DNA from: Cavia porcellus
Lineage: Eukaryota; Chordata; Mammalia; Rodentia; Caviidae
Direction of reading: 5' to 3'
Assembly: GCF_034190915.1 (NCBI RefSeq)
Contig: NW_026947484.1
Location: 208,766,657-208,830,656 of the forward strand
Length of the DNA stretch: 64,000 nucleotides
This document shows, piece after piece, positions 13,260-24,791 of the stretch. The notes beneath the pieces are model-generated. The model had not been told where the DNA came from and searched no databases. It saw only the letters and a list, made by a program, of their open reading frames with translations. The translations under genes were made by a program, and so were the position numbers. Position 1 is the first letter of the stretch. Every line of letters starts with the position of its first letter.

Positions 13260-13272
13260 GAACCATGTTTTT

Positions 13273-13377
13273 TTTTTTTTTTTGTCTTTTTCCTTTTTAT
13301 CAGTACCGGGGATTGAACTCATGACCGCCTGCTTGCAAGGCAGGTGCTTATGCCGCTAAGCTAAACCCCCAGCCCCA
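13273..13377 (-). mobile_element. ID-type SINE, antisense, young, with target-site duplication
   Basis: Poly(T), then GTCTTTTTCCTTTTTATCAG, TACCGGGGATTGAACTCATG, GCCTGCTTGCAAGGCAGG and GCTAAGCTAAACCCCCAGCC. It is flanked by a perfect 13-bp target duplication GAACCATGTTTTT (13260-13272 and 13378-13390). In sense orientation the tail reads GATAAAAAGGAAAAAGAC before the A-run, a subfamily mark shared with the copy at 33467. Confidence 0.95.
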
Positions 13378-13390
13378 GAACCATGTTTTT

Positions 13391-15286
13391 CTACACAAGT
13401 AGATATTTACTTAGATTCTAAATTAATTTCAATTTCCGACTACAAACTTTAGATGTTTCATTGAAACTGGAACTAAATCCCATCAAGAAACTTGATAACT
13501 TTAGAACTTTAGAATTTGTTTCTTTATAGATTTACTTTTTTATCCTCTCTACACTGTGACATATTCCGATGATTTTCATCGCTCCTGACAGCAGCGATTC
13601 TAGGGAAGATTCTAATGTTCTTTACAGGATAAAATTAAGTTATTTAATTTTCCTACTTCTTGTGACACCTCTAGTACTTTTACCTCTAGAAATGTTACTT
13701 AATTTCTCATGGTTGGGTTTTGACCCAAGAAATGACATGACTGGACTTTTAGCTTTAAATGTTTCTCTTTGCTTGAGTGTGCTGGTAGTGGCGATGATGG
13801 TGGGGGTGGTGGTGGTGCTGGTGGTGTGTGTGTGTTAGAGACACCAAGAGACAATTGGTTGGAGACTGTTTTGGCAACCTAAGAAAATTCTAGTGAGTCA
13901 GATGAGGGTGGGGATAATAAAAATGATGAGACGTGGTTAACATCTGGATTTATTCTAAGGGTAGAGTTGATAGATTTGTAATGATTTTACCAAGATTTCT
14001 GAAGTCTAGAAGTCACTACCTTCCCATTTATTTGTATTGATAATTATACTGAAGAGTTATTTGAGTTTCATTTTACTCCAAATATATCATTTTACCCTGA
14101 AACAAACTATGCTTTGGGAATTCCTTTTCTTCTTTACTTTTCTTTTTGAGAACTTTGCCCTGTATATAATGTCAAAAACTAATGTCAGTTTGTCTCATTA
14201 CAAAACTAAATTGTTAAGTGGTGTATTAGCTGTTTGGAATGGTAGAAGGGCAAGTGACAAAGGTCCAGCTTTTTTTTCTTTAACCCACACATTGGTTTTC
14301 CTCCATCCCCTCTGTCTTCCACCAGTCCTCCTGAAACAAAGCTACAATAAAACTGTAACAAAACTGTAACTGTTGACTACTCACAGACACTTTGTTTATA
14401 CCAGGGTACCAAGATGTAGCTCTTAAACAGAATTGTACCTGTGAAGCTTTTTAATAATTATCAAATGCTTTTCCAAATACTTAAATATTCTGCATCTAAA
14501 CAAGCACACCAGTATTCTTGGACACAACTCTCTCAAGTTTTATTTGTCAAAATTTTGTGAAGCCATTGTAGTAGAAAATTCTATGCTCTTATTCATGGTT
14601 TGTAAGCTAGAACAAATCTGGGTCACAGGTAATGGCCTTGCTATGTGGAAAAAGTTGTTTGAAGCAGATATAAAAATATATCTCTGAGCTCCTTTTTGAG
14701 TTTGTACTAATGCCTTAAAAAGCTGATTTTGTTCTGAAAGGGTAAAAATGGAAGGTGAGAGAGAGAAAAAAGATATATATATATATATATATCTGCCCTT
14801 TTCAAGAAGAAATCCATTGCTACGTCAAGTCTAGTTCACCATTTATTCACACCCGGTTCGTTACCTCTCTTAAACTGCTCAGACCATTGCATTTGAACAA
14901 TCCCAGTTTTCTAAGCTTTTCTTTTTTGCATCAAAATCTGACATGTTTTCCCCTACTGATACTTTAGTTAGACCTTTCTTATTCTTTTGTTTCTGGCTTT
15001 ATTTTATTTCCCCATGTTCACATGGTTGCACAGTATGAATAATAATGATAATTATTTTTGTTCAAGCATCATTTGAACTTTTGTATGGAGTCATTCTATC
15101 GGCAACTGATTGGTTAGCAAAATGAGTAAGCTGGAAGAAAAGGAAGGGAGGGGGAAAATGTGGTTCTAGTCCTGTTTTTTATCTACAGCTGCGATATATG
15201 ACACAATACAAAAAGAAGAGAGCAGAATGGGAGGCAGATGGAGAGGATGATAGTAGCAGCTTGGGGTCTGGAAGAGTTTTTTTTTA
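13391..15286. other. Intronic stretch, no gene
   Basis: It contains an irregular GGTGGTGGTGCTGGT/TGTG tract at 13788-13837 and an (AT)n run at 14772-14792. The 110-codon frame at 14037-14369 has no similarity I recognise. Confidence 0.55.
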
Positions 15287-15484
15287 GGCAGGCCAATGGC
15301 ACATGCCTGTGACCCAAGCACTCTGAGAAGCTGAGGCAGGAGGACTGGAATCTTGAGCCAAGCCTAGGCAGTGTAGCAACTTAGTGTGGCCCTGTTTCAA
15401 AATGAAAAATAAAAAAGAGACTGGAGGTGTAGCTCAGTGAGAAGGCCCTGACTTCATTCCCTAATGCTGCCAAAACAAAATAAA
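15287..15484 (+). mobile_element. B1-ID fused dimeric SINE
   Basis: A B1 monomer (GGCACATGCCTGTGACCCAA, GAGAAGCTGAGGCAGGAGGA, ending AAAATGAAAAATAAAAAAGA at about 15418) is followed directly by an ID body (GGAGGTGTAGCTCAGTGAGA) that lacks part of the ID 3' half. B1-then-ID dimers are known in several non-murid rodent groups. It is clearly old. Confidence 0.8.
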
Positions 15485-15869
15485 TAGGAATTGTTCACAG
15501 CCACATGAGTTCTACATTATTCATGATACAGGAAGACAATATAAGTCTGGTCACGCGGTCACTGTGTTTACCTAAAATCTAAACGATTCCAGTACACTTA
15601 TAGCATTAGTTAAGTCAAAGCAAATTTGAACTTCTCTGTACTATTTATACATGGATTTACAATTTAGCGTCCCCTCCTCTTCTGTAAGTAGAAACATAGT
15701 ACCAGCATTTCGTAGAATTAATAGATTGAGAATCTGCCTTTATCAGAATGCATTAACATATGGGAATTAATTGTCTATGAATGCGAATCAGCATTATCCA
15801 TATAAGTCTGGAAAATGTTTTAAGAAAAAAAGGAAACAATATTGAAAAAAGAATTTTGAAAAAGTAGAA
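15485..15869. other. Intronic stretch, no gene
   Basis: AT-rich; nothing recognised. Confidence 0.6.
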
Positions 15870-16560
15870 ATAATATACACAGATGCCCATCATTAGCTTG
15901 GAGAAATGCACTTTAAAATCACTATGAGGAACATTTTACATTTGAAGGATTGGCTACATTAAAAAAGAAGCAGACAATACACACTGTTGATGAAGATAAG
16001 AAGAATTAGAAACCTCCTACATTGCTGCTGGTAATGTAAAACTATGGAAAATAGCTTGTCATTTCTTGAAATTTAAGTAAGATTTACTTGTGACTCAGCA
16101 GTTCTGTGCCTAACACAAAAGAAATGAAAATGTGCCCAAAAAATACTTGCATACAGGTTTTCATAGTGTAGTAACATTGTTCATAATAGCAAATAGTAGG
16201 AATAGTTCAAATGTCCATCAACTGGTACACGAATATGGAAAGTGTAGTACATCCATACAATATAACATGTATGTGCCACATGCTGCAACAGCACAAGCCT
16301 CAAAAGCATTATGCGGAAGGATTGGACTCCATATAGCGGTCTACAGAAATGGTTTTCAGAAATGGATTGGCCAGAGTGTAGGAACTGGGAATGGCTGACA
16401 GTGGGCACAGGACTAATTTTCGATGCAGTAGAAATACTAAGTTAGATTTGGTGATGGCTTCACAGTGTTGTACCTTTACTGAACCTCACTGAATTGTACA
16501 TCCAAAAATAAGTTTTGTAATATTTAACTCTACTTTGAAAACTCTTTTACACACTTTTAA
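15870..16560 (+). mobile_element. Old L1 3' end (L1M-like), sense
   Basis: It reads as the L1 ORF2 C-terminal segment and 3' UTR: CATTGCTGCTGGTAATGTAA, then AACATTGTTCATAATAGCAA, AATGTCCATCAACTGGTACA, and the 3' UTR words GTGATGGCTTCACAG and CACTGAATTGTACA. All frames are broken. Confidence 0.75.
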
Positions 16561-19108
16561 AAAGACACAAATATAGGGAGTCTGAATGGTACCATCCCAG
16601 AGATCAAAGCAGTCAACATCCAAGAAAAGATGGAAATGAAGGAGACGTCAGTTGCAGGATATGTGAAAGACTAAAGTGAAACACGACAACTTTTTGATGT
16701 CACTTTTGATTTCACCAGAGACACTTTGTGACCAGCCCAGCCTGCAAGTGTCTGTAGGAAAACTTTGCATCACTCCAGATTTCAGTACTTGGGCTCTGGC
16801 CACAGAGCAGTTTAAGACTGCAATAATCTGTTTGTTTATATTGGGTCCGTTATGTATAGGACATTAGGGGAATTTTTGTTGTTGTTTTGTTAGGTCAGTG
16901 CTGGGTAAACAGTTGTGCAGGGCTTATTTTAACAGGAGTTAATTAAGATCACAAAATTTTACCCTGTTTATTGAAGTTTGGAGCCCCAGAACAAGCTGTA
17001 CTCACCTTGTCAGTGTGAATGAGTAAAGATGAAAGGGCGGAGTTGGAGAGCAGGAGAAGGGAAAAGAGGGTGTTCTGTCACCCACTTCACAAACTTTACT
17101 TAAGGGAGATTAATTTCCTTTAGCAATACCACGATAATTGCAAGTCGACTTTAGTTTTTCAGCCTGCTAAGAGTATAGTCTAGACAAGAGAGAATTACCA
17201 CATATGTGCACAACACATAGAACATTAATATATTTTAGAGAACTAAAAATAAAACCAAATAAGCTTACTAATAAAATATTCAGAATTACTTGTTTGTCCC
17301 CAAGATTTAATTTCCAAGAGTTCACAATGTCTTTGAGTCATAATATGGATATCACTTAATTTCTTAGGAGTTATTAAAAGAACCTACAATTAAAAGAAAT
17401 ATTCTTAGTGTTAGATAAGAAAGTTAGCTATAATCTATTAATTCACTAGGTATCACAAACCATTAAAAAGTAGATTTGCATCAGATAGTTTTATGCCACT
17501 TAAAGTCAATTCCAGAGTGTTGACTAAAACAAGTTCTCTATTGTTCATTGCTACAAATTTTTTAACCTGCAGATATTCAGGATCTTAACAATTTAAATTA
17601 AACAGTGCTAAAGATGACTTTGTACTCTGTGACTGGCATTTTTGGTTTAAAAAGTCAGTAGTTAATTAAGAACACAGTGAAGAAGTTTAAAAATAGAGTA
17701 TGAGAGACTGTTGTTGGTTTGTTTTAATACCTTGCATTAACAAGTGTTATATCACTCAAGTTATAGTGAGGTACAAAACAGAACCCCAGATTTCATTGTC
17801 TGGCAGCTGAAAAAACAAGGTCCTGTTTTCCTGCTTGTTTGGGCAGGCACATAATGAGCTCACAAGTATGTGTTTTTTTACCGTCTCGAATAAATGTAAC
17901 TTGACTTTAGAGACCAGTAAAATATTGGACATTTTTAGATAGTATTATTTGTGTGTTTGATGTCACATTTATTATTTGGAACTGTTTTATTCAGTGTTTG
18001 AAGACTGAACAGTTTCTTATGAAGACCCAGGCAAAGAGAGCAGAGAATCAGGGTGAAATATCTTTCACAAACTGTGTTGTGGTTTCTCTGGAAACAACCT
18101 GTTGTGTTATCACATGGCATCAAAATAACACTTTTTCAGACTGAAATTGTGTTTTTTTATGTATATAAAAGCAGTGGCCAGGAAGTCCGGCATCACAAAG
18201 TCAAAGTCTCACACTCGAGATCTTTCCTTCTAGCAGAATCATAAACTACCATAAATGAAAGTCATTCACTCAGTATGTAGCATCACAGATGCCCATCCAG
18301 AGGGCAGTGCACAGAGGAAGTAGTTATTCAGGTTCGTTATTTCTAAGAGCCTGTTGGTAAAATAGGAGGACGGAAACCACTAGATGATGAATATGAACAC
18401 AATTGTTCACTGTCTTTTAATCTGAATTTCTACCTCATGTAATTATTTTAGTGAGTGCAGATGAGTGCAGATGCTTTTTTTGTCATTTTAAGGACAGAGA
18501 AGGGCTTCTATAGATCTTTTCACATTCAACAAAACAATCAGCTCTAATCACTGAAATCTGTAACATATGCTTGTAAGAGTGCTTGAGGTCTGCAAAATTG
18601 ACTTGCTTTACAGGAAGAAAACATACCTGTACAAGAATTTTCAGAATATAATAATTATATTCTTCATATGCCAATTGCTAAGTGTTAAATATCTTCCCAA
18701 AAATCAAGTAATGCAGTATAAATATCTATGTAGTCCAGTTTGTCATGATACTAGAGATGTTTCAATACCCAGAGTCAAAAACAATCATTGGTTAAAGCAG
18801 ATATTTTCTCTCAAGCACAGAGTGAATAGCAAAGACACACACACAAAAAAAACAGGAAGAAATATGATCAAACTAGCAAGTAAATAAATGGATCCATTTG
18901 TATAAATAGAAATTCTAAGGTTGATTCTATCTCTTTGATATCCAAGGTTCTTTGCTTTTGCTTGTCACTGTGAAGTTTTAGGAGCTAAGCGCGTTTGAAA
19001 GGAGAGGAAGCCAACGTATAATCTGGAGACATTTCCAAAAAAGTATCCTCAGTAAACTGCCAAAGAAATCTCAAACATAAGAATCTGGCATGTCCAATAG
19101 ATATATAT
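16561..19108. other. Intronic stretch, no gene
   Basis: 2.5 kb without a recognised element. Open frames of 60-106 codons around 17935-18887 overlap on both strands and look like chance. A short tandem GTGAGTGCAGATGAGTGCAGAT lies near 18451. Confidence 0.55.
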
Positions 19109-19292
<184 letters not shown>

Positions 19293-19699
19293 TCACTGTA
19301 CTTAGATACGTGCTCTTCCAAAGAAGAGCCTCCCCAAGCATTTATCCACAATCTGAAGACATCAGTCCTATGGGTTGATAAACAATAAGTGGGAGAAATC
19401 CAACATTGCTGACCAGAGGTGTCAGAGATTACCAAAAATACAGGTACTCTGACATGGGGGAGGAAGTCACACACTGCAATGAAAGAGTGGTCTGAAAGAA
19501 AGTACATGTCGCTCAGACCAATTATCTAAATCCTTGGAAAGGGAAGGCAGCACCTCCGCAACTGGTCCACACTGCCCCACGCCTGCTGCCTCTGCCTCTG
19601 GGGAGCAGCCGTTATGAGAGTGTCTCAGCTTGAGGGAGTAAGCTGGTGCTTCAGAGGCCAGAATTCTGGGACAACCCCTGAGAATATTAATCTCTTATA

Positions 19700-22620
19700 A
19701 CTGTCATCACCCAGGATACCAGAGAATGCTTCAACATAAGGCTTATTCGGTTTAGAGAAATATTAGAAAACAACACACATGAGTAAAAACTCTGATTTGC
19801 CTAGTAGAAATAGGCAAAGCTTACACATCACAACTAATTCTGATGAAAATAAAGGTCTTCATGATATGTCTTAGTCAAAACCCTACGTGTCTAACAAGAA
19901 CTTATAAACTGTCAGAGAGAAGAAACAATTACATATGAAGGTAAATCCATCTACTTACAGGAGCCTTCTCCACACAGACTTTAAAGTGAAGTAGAATCTG
20001 GAGTGAAGTATTCTAAGCCCTAAAAGTAAGCAAACTTCCAATATGTGTCCTACAAAACTTCCCTTCAAAATAGACAGATAAGGATAATCTGTGACAAAGA
20101 ACAACCTCAGAGATTTGAAGAAATACTCAAGAATAGACAGAGCCAATGAAGCAAACGCAGCCAAAAATTCAGATGGAATGAAAATGTAAAAGGCAAATAG
20201 TTAAGCAAGAAACAAAAGCTACGTGAGTCACCAACAGAAAAAGAACAGAGTGACAGCAATAAGTCAGTACCTTCAGTAATAACTTGCAATGTCAGGTGGC
20301 TCAGCACTACAATGAAAACACATACAGTGGCAGAATGGATCAGAAAACATGACTCAACAGTTCATTGCATTCACGAAACTCATATAATCAAAAGAGAAAA
20401 TCATAGAGTAAAAATTAAAGGATGGAAAACCCTATTCCATTTACCAGGAACCTGAAAGAAAGCAAGGGTAGCAGTTTTACTGTTAGACAAAGTAAACTTT
20501 AAAATAAACTGGTCAGACGAGGCAAAGAAAGTGACTGTAAACTAGTTTAAGAGAACAATTTAATAGGAGATAACACTTCTAAATATGTGTGTATTGGATT
20601 TGGGAGAACTTAACTTCAGAAAAAATACTGTCAGAAATAAAAGATCTAATAACACAATTATAGTTGGTAAATTGAGTGTCCCACTTTTACAAAGAACTCA
20701 AACAAAAAATCAAAGCAATATCAGAGCTTTATGACTTCCTAAAATGGATATCGTACAGTGTGTTCTATCATACTACAACAGAATACACATTCTTCAGTGA
20801 ATACTATAACACTCTGAAAAATAAGATTGAATACAACTCAGAAAATGGAATGATATTCCTGTTCCTGAATAGACAGAGCTAGTACTGTTAAAACGGTCAT
20901 ACTTCCAAAGGTGATGTGTGAGTATAATGTAATTCCAATCTAAATAACTGCAGAATTCCTTACAGAACTAGAGAACTGCTGTGTAACCACAAGGTGTGAA
21001 GAATAGCAAAGTCAGTCCTGAGCAACAAGAGCAAAGAAGGTGGCGCCACAATCCTGGACTTCAAGGGTCATCACAGAGTTACTCTGATAAAAACAGAATG
21101 TCATTGGTAACATAAACAGGCATGTGGGGCTACATAGCAGAATGGAGGAGGCAGAGAAAAAAGCAGACACATTCAAGCCCCTGATCTTTTGACAAAGGGG
21201 TTAGAGGAAAGATAGCTTCTTTAACAAATGATGCTTCAAAATCAGCTATTTCTAGGAAAACGATTCAAGCTAGATCCATCTCTCTCATCGTGTATGAAAC
21301 TGAAATCCAAATGGATCAGATATCCAGGTATTTTAACAGAAATATTTAACATACTGGAAGATACAATAAGTAAAACTTTCGAAGTCATAAGCATAGGGAA
21401 GGACTTTGTGAACAGGAACTCAGTTACATAAAAAATAACCTAAAGAATCAAAAAATGAGGTTTTATAAATTAAAATCCTTCTGCGTAGTAAAGTAAAAGG
21501 CTGGCACAGTGAAGAGCCAACCCACAGAGTGGAAGAAAATTTTGCCACCTTTTCCTTAAACAGAGAACTAGTAGCTACTCCTCAGACAGAAGACCACTAG
21601 TTAGAATATATATAAAGATTTCAAGAAATACCCCCCAAGTAACAGACCCAATTTTAAAATTGCAAGTGAAATGAATAAACATGTCAGAAGAAAAAATATA
21701 GATGTCCAATAAATGCATAAAAATTGTTCACTTTCATTGGCCCTTAGAAAAATGCAAAGCAAAGCAACCCTGAGATTTCATCTTACTCCAGAAAGAATAG
21801 CAAGCATCCATGAAATCACATAATAAAAAATGCTGGCATGGCTGTGGTGAAATTTCATCCTCCTCCATTGTTGATGGGAATGTGAACTGTGAAAATCAGT
21901 ATAAAGATTTCTTAAATGTGTAAAAATAGAAATCCAGTTTTACTCCAATATTCCCCTGTCCAGAAGAGTTAAAGACATCATATTAGAGTGATACAAACAT
22001 ACCAATGTTTATAGTAACAGAATTCATAATAGCTAAATTTTGGAAGCATCCTTTATGTCTTTCAACAGACAGATAAAGAAAATGTTGTATCAATATATAA
22101 TGCAATACTACTTGGCTATAAAGGATAAAATATAGACATTTGCTGGAAAGTGGATGTATCTTGAAAGCATAATGTTAGATGAAATAAATTAGACACACAA
22201 CCTTAAGTACTGTATGTTTTCCCTTTATAAGAAACTATACAATAAGGAGAAAAATAAATGACTGATAAAGAAAATGGAGATTTTTTGCAAATGGGAAGGA
22301 AACTTGGTGGGGGAGTTGTTGATGGACTTTAAGATATGTCGTGTGCATGGAATAACAGTAATCATTCAGTGTTGTAAACCTGAACAGAGAGATAGAAGAG
22401 AGAGAGAGAGAGAGAAAAAGACGGGAAATTTGGAGAGGGGACCTAGAAATGAAAGGAGGGAAAGAGAAATAAAAAGAATTATTAATGCTAAGTGCATATA
22501 CCTATTCCCTAAGCTAAATGTAAACATTGTGTACTACATGTATGTACTAATAAAAAATTCTTTGCCACCCTCACCAAATAAAGAAATAATAAAGACTCAG
22601 ACAACATCCATATTAAATTA
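19700..22620 (+). mobile_element. L1 element, sense, internally deleted
   Basis: A long L1 relic. About 19950-20120 resembles the 'AAAACTTCCCTTCAAAATAG' region of old L1 elements. ORF2 fragments follow: an endonuclease-domain scrap at 20676-20882 (TEYTFFS motif), then sequence coding a scrap like TVKTVILPKV at about 20886, which belongs after the reverse transcriptase. A C-terminal scrap (FKLDP...SKWIRYP...GKDFVN) is at 21228-21431, then a 3' UTR with a purine-rich tract (22380-22470). The reverse-transcriptase part between 20870 and 20886 is missing. It cannot code for active protein. Confidence 0.7.
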
Positions 22621-22680
22621 AGTTGAATTCAGTGCTGGCAAAGGCAGGGAAAATGACACAGTCCCTCAGTATTGGTATCT

Positions 22681-22694
22681 AAAGGGGGACTTTC
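22681..22694 (+). repeat. Left copy of a 14-bp target-site duplication
   Basis: AAAGGGGGACTTTC here is repeated exactly at 23281-23294. It bounds the minus-strand retroposed insertion between them. Confidence 0.85.
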
Positions 22695-23280
22695 TTTTTT
22701 TTTTTATTGATTTATTAACTTGAGTAAAGCAGAATTAGACAAACTACATATATTAATATCATTAATAAGTATTAGTAACTAAATCTTCAACAGTATGTGA
22801 TTGAATTACTGTGCTCTGGAGTTAATAAGAATCATGAATAATAGTTATCTTCAATGTTTACGTTATGAAGCATGTGTTCTAGTTATTTGGTTTTTTTTCA
22901 GATTTCAATGTAGTCATTTTTTAAAAATAAATAACTGGGTTTGAATACTGGCATTCAGTCCTAAGCTATCAACACAGTCTATTTTGTAGAACTTTCACAA
23001 TTTTTTTAGACAGGGTCTCATTCTGCAATTCAAGCTGGTCTTTTTTTTTTTTTTTTTTTTTTTACTTTATTTGTTAATATTAAGAAGAAAAGGTAAAACA
23101 AATTTTCACAACAAAATAATGAAACAGTAACAATTGTTGATAAATTACACATCATTATCTTTAGTCACTCAAGTACAAAATATGGGCATAAAAATTTCTT
23201 CAATCAATATTAGCACAACCTTTCCTATTCTGTGAACAAGTGACACTAATGGTATAACTAACTTGCATTTTTTCTTTTCA
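22695..23280 (-). mobile_element. Chimeric retroposed insertion, antisense, with two 3'-end-like modules
   Basis: The 586-bp insertion is bounded by a perfect 14-bp duplication. On the minus strand it reads: module B (23280 to 23066), ending in AACAAATAAAGT and a poly(A) of about 26 nt; then a B1 scrap (23040-23008, GACCAGCTTGAATTGC...); then module A, ending CAAGTTAATAAATCAAT and a poly(A) at 22695-22705. Each module ends in AATAAA plus A-tail, as a processed transcript 3' end would. The duplication implies L1-type retroposition, perhaps with template switching. The parent transcripts were not recognised; no coding frame is supported. Confidence 0.65.
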
Positions 23281-23294
23281 AAAGGGGGACTTTC
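23281..23294 (+). repeat. Right copy of the 14-bp target-site duplication
   Basis: Identical to 22681-22694. The minus strand across the junction reads CTTT/GAAAG, compatible with L1 endonuclease preference. Confidence 0.85.
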
Positions 23295-23400
23295 AAAGTT
23301 GTTGCTAAGAAATAGCTCAGGGTCCATTGGACTTAAAAATTTACCTGAATACACATTTGCCGTGAGAAAGTATCTCTGTGAAGATGGTCTTAGCAACTGT

Positions 23401-23870
23401 ATTAATCAGGGTTCTCTACGAGATGGGAACCAGAAGGATGTGCCATATATGGCTATATTTTATATATTACATATGTTATATGTTACATATTACACATTTG
23501 TCCCGAATATGTATGTAACATATCTTTCCTGAAACGGGAAGGTCCAGGCAAAGGGACAAAGGAAGCAGCCCCAGGCTGAGGCTGAAACCCTGGAAGCTGC
23601 CCTAGAGTCCCTGCTGTGAGTCCATTTCCCAAGACTGAAAAGCCCATCATCTGGTGTCACCAGCCCTAAATGTGCCACGCATATGGAAGAACTTCCTCAT
23701 CGTGTGCTCTGTCCACCTGGATGCACAGCCTGTGGGACAGAGCTGCCATGCTCAAGCCATCCCCTTCACGTCACTGACGCACCCTCTGTTCATCTCTACT
23801 CAACCTCACAGTGCCCACAGAAATAATATGCTTCACCAGTTTCCTAGATATCTTTCAATTCAGTGACGTT
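23401..23870 (+). repeat. Interspersed repeat fragment, family unassigned
   Basis: The opening 'TTAATCAGGGTTCTCTACGA' is the start of a very common mammalian dispersed repeat. After an AT-rich patch, GC-richer repeat-like sequence continues (CTGGAAGCTGCCCTAG ... CCCACAGAAATAATATG). I cannot name the family. Open frames here are not genes. Confidence 0.45.
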
Positions 23871-24749
23871 ATCAACCAAGCTTAGGATAACAGCAGCCAG
23901 CACAGGTGGATTTACAAAGCTGAGGGCCGAAGGTTGTAGAAGGAATATGGGTGTCTCAGTGCAGAGCAGCACAATGGGTTACAGAGGCAGGGAAATGAGG
24001 AAGGCTGAAGCCAGAATCCAGATCGATAAAATCTTTTGGTTGAGTAGAGACAGCATAGGTGAATCATGGACTCTAAGGATAACCACCAAAATATTTTTCT
24101 TGTATTCCTGGTCAGGATTAGGAACAGCATTGAGGCACCATCTTTTGAGGTCTCACCAGCTTGCTGTCTTGCAGTTTCTCTCACACTGTAAACACAGGGT
24201 CGCACAGAGGACAGACCTTTGATAAATGAATTTATCAGTGTAATAGCTGACCTGAATTCCGTGTGGTAGAGGAAGATGTTCGCAAATACATGCTTTATAT
24301 ATTTTACTTTGAATTTTGTCAGCCCAGGCAAAAATATAACTCGGAAATAGTCTACTAAGGGATTTTCCTTGACAAAAGTGCACTGGACCATATTTTCTAC
24401 TAATGATCTCATCTGTGTACCTCAGCATTTCCAACTGTTGAGTACAGATGTCTGTGGGAAGTTTTGCATTATGTCATTGCTGGCTATTGAGTGTCTGTAG
24501 TACTCTGTATGATTTTACATGGGTTTGGCTTGACTTGTTAGAGGACACTGTTAATGCAGAATAATTCATGCAAATACCCAAATGAATCCACATAAATCAT
24601 TTAATCTTTGCCTAGTTATAGAAAATTCATTTTGAAAACTTGGAAGATACATCATAATGTAAAGAAAACAAATGGATACAACCCTGAAATGGTGACGTTC
24701 TTGTCTGTTTCTTTCCAGAAATGTGTTCATATCTCCACTTGTTTACACA

Positions 24750-24751
<2 letters not shown>
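23871..24751. other. Intronic stretch, no gene
   Basis: Overlapping frames of 119 codons (+, 23863) and 166 codons (-, 24412) lie in a CpG-poor stretch. Neither has a recognisable domain and they overlap each other, so I do not call them. Confidence 0.5.

Positions 24752-24789
<38 letters not shown>
24752..24789 (+). repeat. (CA)n microsatellite
   Basis: About 19 CA units. Likely polymorphic. Confidence 0.95.

Positions 24790-24791
<2 letters not shown>

Noticed and set aside
23912..24412. A 166-codon minus-strand open frame, the longest in the window
   Set aside because: It shows no recognisable domain, overlaps a + frame of similar length, adjoins a dispersed repeat and has no splice or promoter context. 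Its composition matches non-coding DNA.
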